Made by a program: the position numbers and the translations under genes | Notes under the pieces: model-generated | The model's input: the letters and a program-made list of their open reading frames with translations, nothing else | What the model was told of the DNA's origin: nothing | Databases searched by the model: none | Assembly: GCA_044426355.1 (NCBI GenBank) | Contig: JAWXUO010000037.1 | Span: 1-23,218 of the forward strand | Direction of reading: 5' to 3' | From: CAYJLC01 sp044426355 | GTDB taxonomy: Bacteria > Bacillota > Clostridia > Oscillospirales > Butyricicoccaceae | Length of the DNA stretch: 23,218 nt | Shown here: positions 15,957 through 23,218 of the stretch, piece by piece | Position numbering within the stretch: the stretch's first letter is position 1 | Layout: every line of letters begins with the position of its first letter

Positions 15957-17048
15957 TTAAAATAAAATCTTTTCGCTGTCGCGTGCTTCTAAATATTTAC
16001 GTACCATAAGTGCTACTTTAAAAACTATAGCATGGTCAAATTTACGCAGGTCAAGACCTGTAATTTTACGAATTTTACCTAATCTATATACTAAAGTATT
16101 TCTATGAACAAATAATTTTCTAGATGTTTCCGATACATTTAAGTTGTTGTCAAAAAACGCTTTAATCGTAGACAAAGTTTCTTCGTCTAGCGAATCTATA
16201 GAACCTTTTTTGAAAACTTCGCTTAAAAACATGCGACAAAGTGTTGTAGGTAATTGATAGATAAGTCTGCCAACACCTAGGTTTTCAAAGCCTATAATAG
16301 TTCTTTCAGAGTCGAAAACTTCTCCTACTTCCAGAGCTATTTGTGCTTCTTTAAATGACTTGCTTATTTCTTCTAAAGATTCATAAACAGAGCCATGCCC
16401 AATAATGATTTTTGCTTCTATTTTTTCTTCTAGAGCAATTTGCATATTTTGTGCAATTTTATATACATCTTTTGCTTGAATCATTTTTTCTGCTTCATAA
16501 ACCACAGCAATATCTCTCTCGCTTATGTGAATTACAAAATGTTTGTCCGAATTTTGCAAAAAATTCGTTATAATGTCAGACGCACTAGAGTCCATTCCCT
16601 CTACTTGACGTATTAAAAACACAACTTTTGTATTATTTTGTGGAAAATTAAGCTCATTTGATTTTATATAAATATCGCCTGGTAAAATATTATCAAGCAA
16701 AATATTTTTAACAAAAGTAGCCTTGTCATATTTATTATCATAAAGCGAATTTATGCTCGCAACAGATGCTGCAAGTACAGACGCAAGCTCACATGCTCTA
16801 TCATCATTACCAGTTACATAAACAATATTTTGAATATTTCCATATTCGCCTTTTATTATTTGGTACACGTTATCATAATGTTTTGTAGGATTAGAATTTA
16901 AAAACTCTGCTCCTTGATAATCTATGTTTCCTATTTTTCGCAAATCAGAAGATGCAATTACAACCCCCGTTGCATCTAGAACACCTATATCACGTGTAAG
17001 ATCATTTTTAACTTGTAGTATAATAGATTGAAATAATTTAGCTGACAT
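15957..17048 (-). CDS. PucR/CdaR-family transcriptional regulator
   Basis: Probably a DNA-binding transcription factor in the cytoplasm. The N-terminal region (about 1-60, IGVLDATGVVIASSDLRKIG) resembles the sugar-diacid-recognition sensor of CdaR proteins. The middle (about 140-255) looks like the GGDEF-related region of this family. The C-terminus holds the PucR-type helix-turn-helix (about 302-330, NNLNVSETSRKLFVHRNTLV). It is the first gene of the operon with ftsE, ftsX, the M23 hydrolase and ctpA, starting from an extended -10 promoter. No sugar-diacid genes are nearby, so the ligand is not expected to be glucarate or similar; control of its own wall-remodelling operon is an inference. 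ATG at 17048 has AAGGAAG upstream. The length of 363 residues is normal. Confidence 0.88.
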   Translation of the reverse strand: MSAKLFQSIILQVKNDLTRDIGVLDATGVVIASSDLRKIGNIDYQGAEFLNSNPTKHYDNVYQIIKGEYGNIQNIVYVTGNDDRACELASVLAASVASINSLYDNKYDKATFVKNILLDNILPGDIYIKSNELNFPQNNTKVVFLIRQVEGMDSSASDIITNFLQNSDKHFVIHISERDIAVVYEAEKMIQAKDVYKIAQNMQIALEEKIEAKIIIGHGSVYESLEEISKSFKEAQIALEVGEVFDSERTIIGFENLGVGRLIYQLPTTLCRMFLSEVFKKGSIDSLDEETLSTIKAFFDNNLNVSETSRKLFVHRNTLVYRLGKIRKITGLDLRKFDHAIVFKVALMVRKYLEARDSEKILF

Positions 17049-17110
17049 TGTAGCACTTCCTTTTTAATTTTTTTGGGTATTTTTCATAAAATAAATTATT
17101 ATCTTTGTAC

Positions 17111-17139
17111 ATTATAACATACTTTTTTCGACATTTCTA
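17111..17139 (-). promoter_or_regulatory. Promoter of the pucR-like/ftsEX operon
   Basis: On the minus strand TAGAAA (17134-17139), a 17-base spacer and TATAAT (17111-17116), with TG one base before the -10 (extended -10, TGTTATAAT). It lies about 63 bases before the regulator start. A weaker TTGTTA-17-TGTAAT pair lies further upstream in the same 250-base gap. The rest of that gap holds the terminator of the lipoprotein gene and A+T-rich sequence with nothing else I can name. Confidence 0.7.
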
Positions 17140-17253
17140 GTCTTTTTATAAAATTTCCCTAAAATTTTTATACACAATAGCTAAATTACAGTCATAATGC
17201 CAAAAAATAACAAAATCAGCTTTTTTTCAAACTTTTTCGCATGTTTTAAAAAT

Positions 17254-17291
17254 AAAAATAACCGTAAAATTTAAATATTACAGTTATTTTT
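17254..17291 (-). terminator. Terminator of the lipoprotein gene
   Basis: A stem of about 14 bp (arms AAAAATAACTGTAA and TTACGGTTATTTTT on the minus strand, one T-G pair) with a 10-base loop begins 7 bases after the stop codon. It ends in TTTTT, followed by A and five more T. The G+C content of the stem is low, so its strength is uncertain. Confidence 0.75.
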
Positions 17292-17298
17292 CATTATT

Positions 17299-17832
17299 TT
17301 AAGTTGCAGTTGCTAACAAATATTCTTTGTATGTGCCTGTTTTTATACCTTGGTTTGTTTCGACATTTATAAATTTAACTAAAATGTCAATATCTTCCTC
17401 GGCTACTCCAGAATAAGTTTGATAATATACACCAGATGCATAAAACGTTATAGCATATACCACTAAATATTCCTCAAACAGCTCTGGGTCTACATATATA
17501 AATACTTCTGTTAAATCATCGTTATATGTTATTTTTTTAAAAGCTGGAACGTCAGAATCTTCAGCTAGCATATTAGCTATTGTTGTATCAACCTCTGAAC
17601 GAACCGATTTTAACATATTATTATATGCGTTTTCCGAAAGCACATAAGTCACCGAGCCATCTTCGTTTATCGTATGAGATTTACAATAATAATATTGTGC
17701 CTCATTTGCTATTTCTTCTTCTGTGTATCCAGAAAACATACTAGCTGGCAAATTAATTTCCATCTGCTCTGAACATGCTACTAAACTGCTACACATAGCA
17801 ACTGATAAGATTAATGCTATAATTTTTTTCAT
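17299..17832 (-). CDS. Small lipoprotein of unknown function
   Basis: I do not recognise a family. The 177-residue product begins with a lipoprotein signal: MKK, a hydrophobic stretch and the lipobox LVAC with the lipidated Cys20, so it should be anchored on the outer face of the membrane. The mature part is acidic and has several Tyr-rich stretches (EAQYYYCKSH, ASGVYYQTYSG). It shows no repeats, further membrane segments or known catalytic motifs. A segment at about 60-125 (VTYVLSENAYNNML onward) has an alternating helix/strand look. It has its own strong promoter and a terminator, so it is a single-gene unit between the kinase/HtrA unit and the ftsEX operon. ATG at 17832 has GAGGGG upstream. 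An envelope role, perhaps tied to either neighbour, is only inference from position. Confidence 0.85.
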   Translation of the reverse strand: MKKIIALILSVAMCSSLVACSEQMEINLPASMFSGYTEEEIANEAQYYYCKSHTINEDGSVTYVLSENAYNNMLKSVRSEVDTTIANMLAEDSDVPAFKKITYNDDLTEVFIYVDPELFEEYLVVYAITFYASGVYYQTYSGVAEEDIDILVKFINVETNQGIKTGTYKEYLLATAT

Positions 17833-17894
17833 ATTTCCCCTCGCTTTTGTAATTTTAATAAATCATGATATTTAAGTTTATACATAAATTCTTA

Positions 17895-17937
17895 ATCACA
17901 TTTAGTCTATAATATCACATTTTACATCAAATTTCAA
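17895..17937 (-). promoter_or_regulatory. Promoter of the lipoprotein gene with direct repeats around the -10
   Basis: On the minus strand TTGAAA (17932-17937), a 17-base spacer and TATTAT (17909-17914), with TG one base before it (extended -10). Two copies of ATCACATTT (plus-strand reading, 17895-17903 and 17914-17922) lie 19 bases apart, one inside the spacer and one near the expected start of transcription, placed as a repressor or activator would bind. The 129-base gap holds no clear terminator for htrA. Confidence 0.7.
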
Positions 17938-17961
17938 GGTAAATTTATTCATATACTAGAA

Positions 17962-19374
17962 TTAATTCCCAAAAGGAAAATCAAACGAGAAATTGTATTG
18001 TGAATTATTATTGTTGTTGCTTTGCGTTTCTTCCACTTCTTGTGTTAAATCATTAGTATCCATAAGGCGAACGTTTATATCTAAAACTTTTCCTGCACGA
18101 TATATGGTAAGCGTTATATACTCTCCTGCAACAAACTGCTCTTTTATTTCGTTAATTTCTGCAGCACATGTAGTTTCTTCGCCATTAACACCTATAATAA
18201 TGTCATTTTCTTTAATACCCTTAGCATAAGCATCTGAGCGTTCGTCTACCGTTTTTACTAAAAGTCCTTGTGGAACATTATTGTAATCTGCAAGTTCTTT
18301 AGAAATATCATACCCTGCAGTAATTCCTATAGATGGTCTACCAGAAACATATCCATTAGCTAAAAGTTCATCTATAATAGGTTTCGCTTCGTTAATTGGT
18401 ATTGCAAACCCTAAGCCTTCATAATATTCTGCAGCAATTTTTATTGTGTTAATGCCTATCACTTGACCATATTGGTTTATAAGTGGTCCACCAGAGTTAC
18501 CAGGACTTATCGCTGCGTCTATTTGAAGCAAATTCATCACTTTATCATCAAATACCATTTCACGGTCTACAGCAGAAATATACCCACCTGTCAACGTTCC
18601 TTGCAGTTCTAGTCCACCAGGATTTCCTATAGTTATCGCAACTTCTCCAACTACAGTTTGGCTAGAATCTCCAAATTCTGCTACAACTAAAGGACTGTCT
18701 TTACTTGGATTTATTTTTATAACAGCTATATCAGTAACCTCATCTTTACCTATAATTTCTGCTTTATAGTATGTGTCATCGTGCAAAACAACAGTAATAA
18801 TATCTGCCCCATCAATAACATGGTTATTTGTGATGATATATCCATCTTCACTCATAATAATACCTGTTCCTGTTCCAGATGTTCCAAAAATAGAATCTGC
18901 CTGAATGCCAACTGTAGAAGGTGCTACTTTTTCATAAATTTGTGGCACTGTTAAAACTTCGCCCTCTTTTGGTATTAAATCTATCGGCGAATTTGTATTA
19001 GTAACTATATCCAAAGTTTGTTGCGTAGTGTTTGGACTTTTGTTTTCGCCTCCAAGAAAATAAGCCGAACCAAAACCTACAGCCGTAGCGACACTCAAAA
19101 ACGCAAAAGTTGCACATATATTTTTAAGCACTTTTCTGTTTTTAGGTTTAGTGTAGTTTGTTTCTACCTGGGTGTGAACTATAGGTTCTGGCTCTAGTTC
19201 TTCACACATAGCTATTATAGAATTTTCGCTTTTTTTAACTGCTTGATTGTTAGCTTTTTGACTACTAACCACTTGATTATTAACCACTTTTTGAGGAATA
19301 ACCATAATTTTTGGTTTTATTTCATTTTTCGTTTCTTGATTTTCAAGATTATTTTCAATGTTGTCTTTATTCAT
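17962..19374 (-). CDS. htrA: HtrA/DegP-family serine protease, membrane-anchored
   Basis: Quality-control protease that degrades misfolded exported proteins at the outer face of the membrane. The 470 residues begin with an about 80-residue cytoplasmic region, polar and rich in Asn/Gln/Lys with a repeated VVNNQ/NNQ theme, then one membrane segment (about 83-107). The trypsin-like domain has a complete triad: His185 (TNNHVIDGAD), Asp215 (VTDIAVIKI) and Ser294 (SPGNSGGPL). One PDZ domain (about 350-435) follows, then an Asn-rich, Phe-ended tail. The ATG at 19374 lies inside the end of the kinase gene (8-base overlap), with AAGGAG in the kinase coding sequence. That places htrA in the same operon as the two-component system, as a likely output, similar in idea to CssRS-HtrA or the WalRK operon with HtrC in Bacillus. 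Confidence 0.95.
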   Translation of the reverse strand: MNKDNIENNLENQETKNEIKPKIMVIPQKVVNNQVVSSQKANNQAVKKSENSIIAMCEELEPEPIVHTQVETNYTKPKNRKVLKNICATFAFLSVATAVGFGSAYFLGGENKSPNTTQQTLDIVTNTNSPIDLIPKEGEVLTVPQIYEKVAPSTVGIQADSIFGTSGTGTGIIMSEDGYIITNNHVIDGADIITVVLHDDTYYKAEIIGKDEVTDIAVIKINPSKDSPLVVAEFGDSSQTVVGEVAITIGNPGGLELQGTLTGGYISAVDREMVFDDKVMNLLQIDAAISPGNSGGPLINQYGQVIGINTIKIAAEYYEGLGFAIPINEAKPIIDELLANGYVSGRPSIGITAGYDISKELADYNNVPQGLLVKTVDERSDAYAKGIKENDIIIGVNGEETTCAAEINEIKEQFVAGEYITLTIYRAGKVLDINVRLMDTNDLTQEVEETQSNNNNNSQYNFSFDFPFGN

Positions 19375-20875
19375 GTAAACTCTCCTTCTGTTTTGTTTTC
19401 AAAGCAAACTCAAATGTTGTTATATTTTCTTTTGATGTTACATTAATTTCGCTATCGTGTAACAACACAATTTTTCGTGCAATATAAAGTCCTAAACCTG
19501 CCCCACTTGTGTCTTCGCTTCGTGAGGAGTCTACTTTATAAAACCTATTAAATATATTATCTATTTTCTCTTGTGGTATAGTATCTCCATAATTTTTTAT
19601 AGTAAAAACGGTTTTATCTTCAATACATTTTACTGTAATGCTTAAAAACATACCACTTTTCGTAAATTTTACTGCATTATCTACCAAATTATACACAACT
19701 TGATAAATATTCTCCCTATCACCTACAACCATCGTATTATCTGACGGTAAATCTATAGAAAAATCTATATTTTTATCAACTATTTTCTTTTCAAAAGAAA
19801 AACTAACACGCATAACTAATTCGTTAAAGTCAAAGTCTGATATATCTAGCGTAAAATTATCTGCATGAATTTTCGAAGTTTGTAGCATACGTGCGATAAG
19901 TCTTGAAAGTCTATGTGCTTCTTCCGAAACAATATCTAAATAATGTTTCACTTTTTCTTCTGGAATAGTTCCATCTAAAATACCATCTACAAAGCCACTA
20001 ATTGATGTCATAGGGGTTTTTAGTTCGTGTGATACATTTTCTAAAAACGTTGTTCTTTGTTGTTCCGAAAGTGATAGCTGTCGTGCTATATCATTTACGT
20101 TTTTTGTTAGTTCTTCTATTTCATCATAGCTATTACGCACTGGCACACGATAAGAATAGTCACCTTTTACACAATGGTTTGCAACTTCTGCAATCTCATT
20201 TAAAGGTTTTGTTATAACAGCTGTTAAAAAATACGACACAACAATTATAAGAATAGACATAATAATCATTATTATTATAAATGCACTTAGAATTTCTATT
20301 CCTACATTAATTAAAAAACTTGATGTCATTCCTATTAAAACTATGCCTAAAGCATCACCATATTCATTATATATTACATTTGCATAAGTATATGTTATAT
20401 CGTTAAAAAATCCATACAAATCCCCAACTTCGCTAAAATACTTTTCGTTTAAAGTTTTTTGAACAACATACTCCGAAATCTCGGTTTTAATAGTATGTGG
20501 CGAATGTGGGTCATAATAAAATCCGACATTCCCATCAATATCCGAAATTAAAACTGTTGCATTTGCTTCTTCTGCAATTTTCATAATTTCTACGGTATAT
20601 GCTCTTTGTAGTGATAAAGATGCATAATTTTTTTCACGCATAATGCTTTCTGTAGCAACTTTCACTCGTGTTAAATCATTCGAAAGTGCTATCGTTTTAT
20701 CTTCTAATGCATATTTTGCAATAAGCGTTGTAAAAGCCATTCCAGTTACAGCAAGAATTACAGTAATCAACATAACATAAGCTGTATATGTTTTATAAAA
20801 CAGACTGTTTTTATTAAAAAAATCAGAATTTTTAAATTTTACAAACCAACGTAATATCTTAATCTCTAAGTTCAA
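19367..20875 (-). CDS. Two-component sensor histidine kinase
   Basis: Membrane sensor kinase that phosphorylates the response regulator encoded just before it. The 502 residues have membrane segments at about 31-53 and 187-220 and an extracellular sensor of about 130 residues between them (ISDIDGNVGFYYDP suggests a PAS/Cache-like fold). A HAMP domain is at about 220-272. The HisKA domain has His283 in NVSHELKTPMTSISGF, and the ATPase domain has NLVDNAVKFT and GAGLGLYIARKI. There is no cytoplasmic PAS domain, unlike WalK. The start is a TTG at 20873-20875, 17 bases inside the response-regulator gene, with AGGA seven bases upstream; the next in-frame ATG, Met35, would remove the start of membrane segment 1. 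The stimulus is unknown; the link to htrA suggests envelope stress. Confidence 0.93.
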   Translation of the reverse strand: MNLEIKILRWFVKFKNSDFFNKNSLFYKTYTAYVMLITVILAVTGMAFTTLIAKYALEDKTIALSNDLTRVKVATESIMREKNYASLSLQRAYTVEIMKIAEEANATVLISDIDGNVGFYYDPHSPHTIKTEISEYVVQKTLNEKYFSEVGDLYGFFNDITYTYANVIYNEYGDALGIVLIGMTSSFLINVGIEILSAFIIIMIIMSILIIVVSYFLTAVITKPLNEIAEVANHCVKGDYSYRVPVRNSYDEIEELTKNVNDIARQLSLSEQQRTTFLENVSHELKTPMTSISGFVDGILDGTIPEEKVKHYLDIVSEEAHRLSRLIARMLQTSKIHADNFTLDISDFDFNELVMRVSFSFEKKIVDKNIDFSIDLPSDNTMVVGDRENIYQVVYNLVDNAVKFTKSGMFLSITVKCIEDKTVFTIKNYGDTIPQEKIDNIFNRFYKVDSSRSEDTSGAGLGLYIARKIVLLHDSEINVTSKENITTFEFALKTKQKESLHE

Positions 20876-21533
20876 ACTTATATCCTACTCCCCACACAGT
20901 TTTAACTTCCCATTTATCCGATACATTTTCAAGTTTTTCACGTAAACGTTTAATATGTACGTCTACCGTTCTTGTATCTCCATAGTAATCAAATCCCCAA
21001 ACAGCGTCTAAGAGCTGTGTTCTTGTAAATACAGAATTTGGCGAAGAAGCTAAACAGTGCAAAAGTTCGATTTCCTTTGGTGGCATATCAGTTCTTTTTC
21101 CTGCTATTGTAATTTCGTATGATGTTTTGTCTATAATAAGATTTTCGAAAGTTTTTTTATCTGCAACGATAGGTGCACATCTTCTAAAAATTGCACGCAC
21201 ACGAGCAACAACCTCTCTCATGTCAAGTGGTTTTACTAAATAGTCATCAGCACCCATTTCAAGTCCTGTAACTCTATCAAAAACCTCGCCTTTTGCAGTT
21301 AGCATTATAATTGGTGTCGATGTATTTAAATTTCTAATAGCACTGCAAACTTGCCAACCGTCCATAGCAGGCATCATTATGTCTAGTAAAACCATGTCAG
21401 GTTTTTCACGTTCAAAAGCAGACATTCCTAACACGCCATTTTCTGCAAGTATTGTTTCATACCCCTCTTTTTGCAAGTAAAGTTGTAATAATTCTCTGAT
21501 GTTTGCGTCGTCTTCAACAATTAATATTTTCAT
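20859..21533 (-). CDS. OmpR/PhoB-family response regulator
   Basis: Transcription factor switched on by phosphorylation. I start at ATG 21533 (AAGGAG nine bases upstream), giving 224 residues that begin MKILIVEDD; longer in-frame forms up to 21599 would add 22 residues that do not belong to the receiver fold. The receiver has the acidic pair Glu7/Asp8/Asp9, the phosphorylation site Asp51 (MVLLDIMMPAMDG) and the conserved Lys in MLTAKGE. The C-terminal winged helix of the OmpR type (about 125-222) contains RTQLLDAVWGFDYYGDTRTV and DVHIKRLREKL. It is first in the operon with the kinase and htrA. A TATAAT lies upstream near 21599-21604 without a good -35, so this operon may need an activator, possibly itself. 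Confidence 0.95.
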   Translation of the reverse strand: MKILIVEDDANIRELLQLYLQKEGYETILAENGVLGMSAFEREKPDMVLLDIMMPAMDGWQVCSAIRNLNTSTPIIMLTAKGEVFDRVTGLEMGADDYLVKPLDMREVVARVRAIFRRCAPIVADKKTFENLIIDKTSYEITIAGKRTDMPPKEIELLHCLASSPNSVFTRTQLLDAVWGFDYYGDTRTVDVHIKRLREKLENVSDKWEVKTVWGVGYKFELRD

Positions 21534-21691
21534 GATAGTAGCTCCTTTTCCATTTTTAAATTTCATATATTTAAATAATATTTTAATACTTAATACCATT
21601 ATAAACTTTAAACGTGTATTAGATATAAAATTTTTCCAAAAAAACTATGAACAAAACAAACTTCTTAATATTTAAAGATATTTTTTTGTAG

Positions 21692-21720
21692 TTGTTTTTT
21701 TTCAAAAAATCTTGTATAAT
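21692..21720 (+). promoter_or_regulatory. Promoter of hflX
   Basis: TTGTTT (21692-21697), a 17-base spacer and TATAAT (21715-21720) lie 30 bases before the hflX start. The 217-base divergent gap 21534-21750 otherwise holds T- and A-runs and the leader of the response-regulator operon. Confidence 0.75.
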
Positions 21721-21750
21721 ATAAATTACTAATATTTTAAGGAGGGTTTT

Positions 21751-23001
21751 ATGGAACAACTTATAGAAAAAGCCATTTTAGTAGGGCTTAATACAAAAAT
21801 ATTCGACAAAACTCAAAATTCAACAAACGAAACTCTAGACGAACTAGAAGCACTGCTTGAAACAGCAGGTGGCACATGCGTTTGTAAAGTTTTACAAAAT
21901 CTTCCAACGCCAAACACAAAAACTTTTATTGGCGAGGGCAAACTTTTCGAAATTATCGAGCTTTGCAAAACATATGAAGCCGACCTTATTGTTTTTGATA
22001 ACGAGCTTTCGCCATCTCAAATTAGAAATTTAGAAGATATTACAGGGCTTGTTATCATAGATAGAAGTAATTTAATTTTAGATATTTTCGCTAAAAGAGC
22101 AATAAGCCTTGAAGGTAAAATGCAAGTCGAATTAGCTCAGTATAAATATATTTTACCACGTCTTTTAGGTCTTGGCAAGTCTATGTCACGACTTGGTGGT
22201 GGAATAGGAACACGAGGTCCTGGAGAAAGCAAGCTTGAATCCGACAGACGACACATTCGCCGTCGCATAGAAAAGCTAGAAAGCGACTTAAAAGAAGTCA
22301 GCCTAACTCGAGAAACCATGCGAAGAAGCAGAACAAAATCCGAAATCCCTTTAGTGTCTATCGTAGGATATACAAATGCCGGAAAATCTACTTTATTAAA
22401 TCTTTTAACAAACGCATCTATTCATGCAAACGACAGATTGTTTGACACTTTAGATACTACAACAAGAAAACTGCGTGTATCAGATACTTTAGAAGTTTTT
22501 ATGTCCGATACTGTAGGTTTTATAAGAAAATTACCTCACCACCTTGTAAATGCATTTCGTGCTACTCTCGAAGAACTAGCATATTCTGATATTTTACTAC
22601 ATGTTGTAGATGTTTCAAACCCCGAATATTTAGAGCATATGGACACCGTTTTAGATGTTATTAAAAAACTAAAAGCCGACCACATAAAAATTATAACTGT
22701 TTTTAATAAATATGATTTATGCGAAGAAATTATTATACCTGAGGATTTAGAGAATTTTGTATATATTTCTGCTAAAACCAGTATGGGTATAGATGATTTA
22801 CTTTTACGCATAGAGCAAACCCTAGGTAAGGGGCAACATCATATTACTATTGTAGTTCCTTTTTGTGATGGTTTTGTGATTGATAATCTATATAAAACAT
22901 CAAAAATAGAAATACTAGATTATGTTGATACAGGCACTGTTATAAAGGTTTTATGCGACGATGCAACCTATGGAAAAATTTCCAAATACGAACAAAAATA
23001 A
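21751..23001 (+). CDS. hflX: Ribosome-associated GTPase HflX
   Basis: GTPase that binds the large ribosomal subunit and, in studied bacteria, splits stalled ribosomes after stress. The 416 residues hold the HflX N-terminal domain (about 8-130, including FDNELSPSQIRNLE), the linker GGGIGTRGPGESKLESDRR (149-167) with a following coiled coil, and the G domain: G1 GYTNAGKST (206-214), G3 DTVGFI (253-258), G4 NKYD (319-322) and G5 ISAKTSMG. A short C-terminal domain follows. ATG at 21751 has AAGGAGGG upstream. It is the only plus-strand gene, divergent from the two-component operon, with its own promoter and terminator. Confidence 0.97.
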   Translation: MEQLIEKAILVGLNTKIFDKTQNSTNETLDELEALLETAGGTCVCKVLQNLPTPNTKTFIGEGKLFEIIELCKTYEADLIVFDNELSPSQIRNLEDITGLVIIDRSNLILDIFAKRAISLEGKMQVELAQYKYILPRLLGLGKSMSRLGGGIGTRGPGESKLESDRRHIRRRIEKLESDLKEVSLTRETMRRSRTKSEIPLVSIVGYTNAGKSTLLNLLTNASIHANDRLFDTLDTTTRKLRVSDTLEVFMSDTVGFIRKLPHHLVNAFRATLEELAYSDILLHVVDVSNPEYLEHMDTVLDVIKKLKADHIKIITVFNKYDLCEEIIIPEDLENFVYISAKTSMGIDDLLLRIEQTLGKGQHHITIVVPFCDGFVIDNLYKTSKIEILDYVDTGTVIKVLCDDATYGKISKYEQK

Positions 23002-23025
23002 ATCTAAATTTCATATTCATATTTA

Positions 23026-23050
23026 GGCGACCTTAGGGTCGTCTTTTTTT
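23026..23050 (+). terminator. Intrinsic terminator of hflX
   Basis: A 7-bp stem GGCGACC/GGTCGTC (one G-U pair) with a TTAG loop is followed at once by seven T residues, 24 bases after the hflX stop. This is the most classical intrinsic terminator in the window. The remaining 168 bases to the window end hold no gene I can support, only small inverted repeats and A+T-rich sequence. Confidence 0.9.
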
Positions 23051-23218
23051 CTCTAAATATTTTATACAACGTATAATATCTTAAAGTAACTCCTCATAAC
23101 TATAATAGTTAAATTTTTTAGATAAATTTTTCGTTAATTTGTGCAAAAATTATGCAGTAATACTTTCGTCTTACAAGTGATTTTTGTGCGACGTTACGTA
23201 AAATTTGCAAAAAAGTTG

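Noticed and set aside
17959..17968. Palindrome GAATTAATTC over the htrA stop as a terminator
   Set aside because: It is only 10 bp with no loop and no T-run, so it cannot form a useful terminator hairpin.
1..23218. Mobile element, phage or defence island
   Set aside because: No transposase, integrase, terminal repeats, tRNA boundary or shift in base composition is visible; the genes are conserved housekeeping functions in compact operons.

Overview
The window is an A+T-rich stretch of bacterial chromosome that reads as a Firmicutes/Clostridia genome. Evidence for this: strong GGAGG-type ribosome binding sites, sigma-A-like promoters (TTGACA-17-TATAAT), very compact operons, a KtrAB potassium system, TrmFO, and a PucR/CdaR-like regulator placed directly before ftsEX, an order I associate with Lachnospiraceae and relatives. 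I cannot name genus or species from sequence alone. Almost everything lies on the minus strand; only hflX at the right end is on the plus strand. I see no rRNA, tRNA, CRISPR array, insertion sequence, phage gene or toxin-antitoxin pair, and no stretch over 300 bases without a gene.

In the direction of minus-strand transcription (right to left): (1) 21533-17962 is an envelope-stress-type unit: OmpR-family response regulator, sensor kinase and membrane-anchored HtrA protease, with overlapping reading frames. (2) 17832-17299 is a small lipoprotein of unknown function with its own promoter and terminator. (3) 17048-11706 is a cell-wall/division operon: PucR/CdaR-like regulator, ftsE, ftsX, a coiled-coil LytM (M23) hydrolase that is the likely FtsEX partner, and a C-terminal processing protease, closed by a strong terminator. 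(4) 11548-3137 carries greA from a consensus promoter, then lysS, ktrB, ktrA, a SpoU-type RNA methyltransferase, dprA and topA. (5) 3029-10 carries trmFO, plsX, acpP (with its own promoter) and the start of rnc. On the plus strand, 21751-23001 is hflX with its own promoter and terminator.

The genes are mostly housekeeping: translation and transcription fidelity (lysS, greA, hflX, trmFO, rnc), DNA topology and DNA processing (topA, dprA), lipid synthesis (plsX, acpP), potassium uptake (ktrAB) and peptidoglycan remodelling at division (ftsEX, M23 hydrolase, Ctp). I did not find a clearly new system. The points most worth a second look are: rnc loses its frame 9 bases from the window edge; FtsX carries an acidic insertion in its extracellular loop, built partly from an 18-bp tandem repeat; TopA ends in a histone-H1-like Lys/Thr/Ala tail; an unassigned lipoprotein has a direct-repeat, operator-like promoter between the HtrA and FtsEX units; and several intercistronic hairpins are not ordinary terminators.
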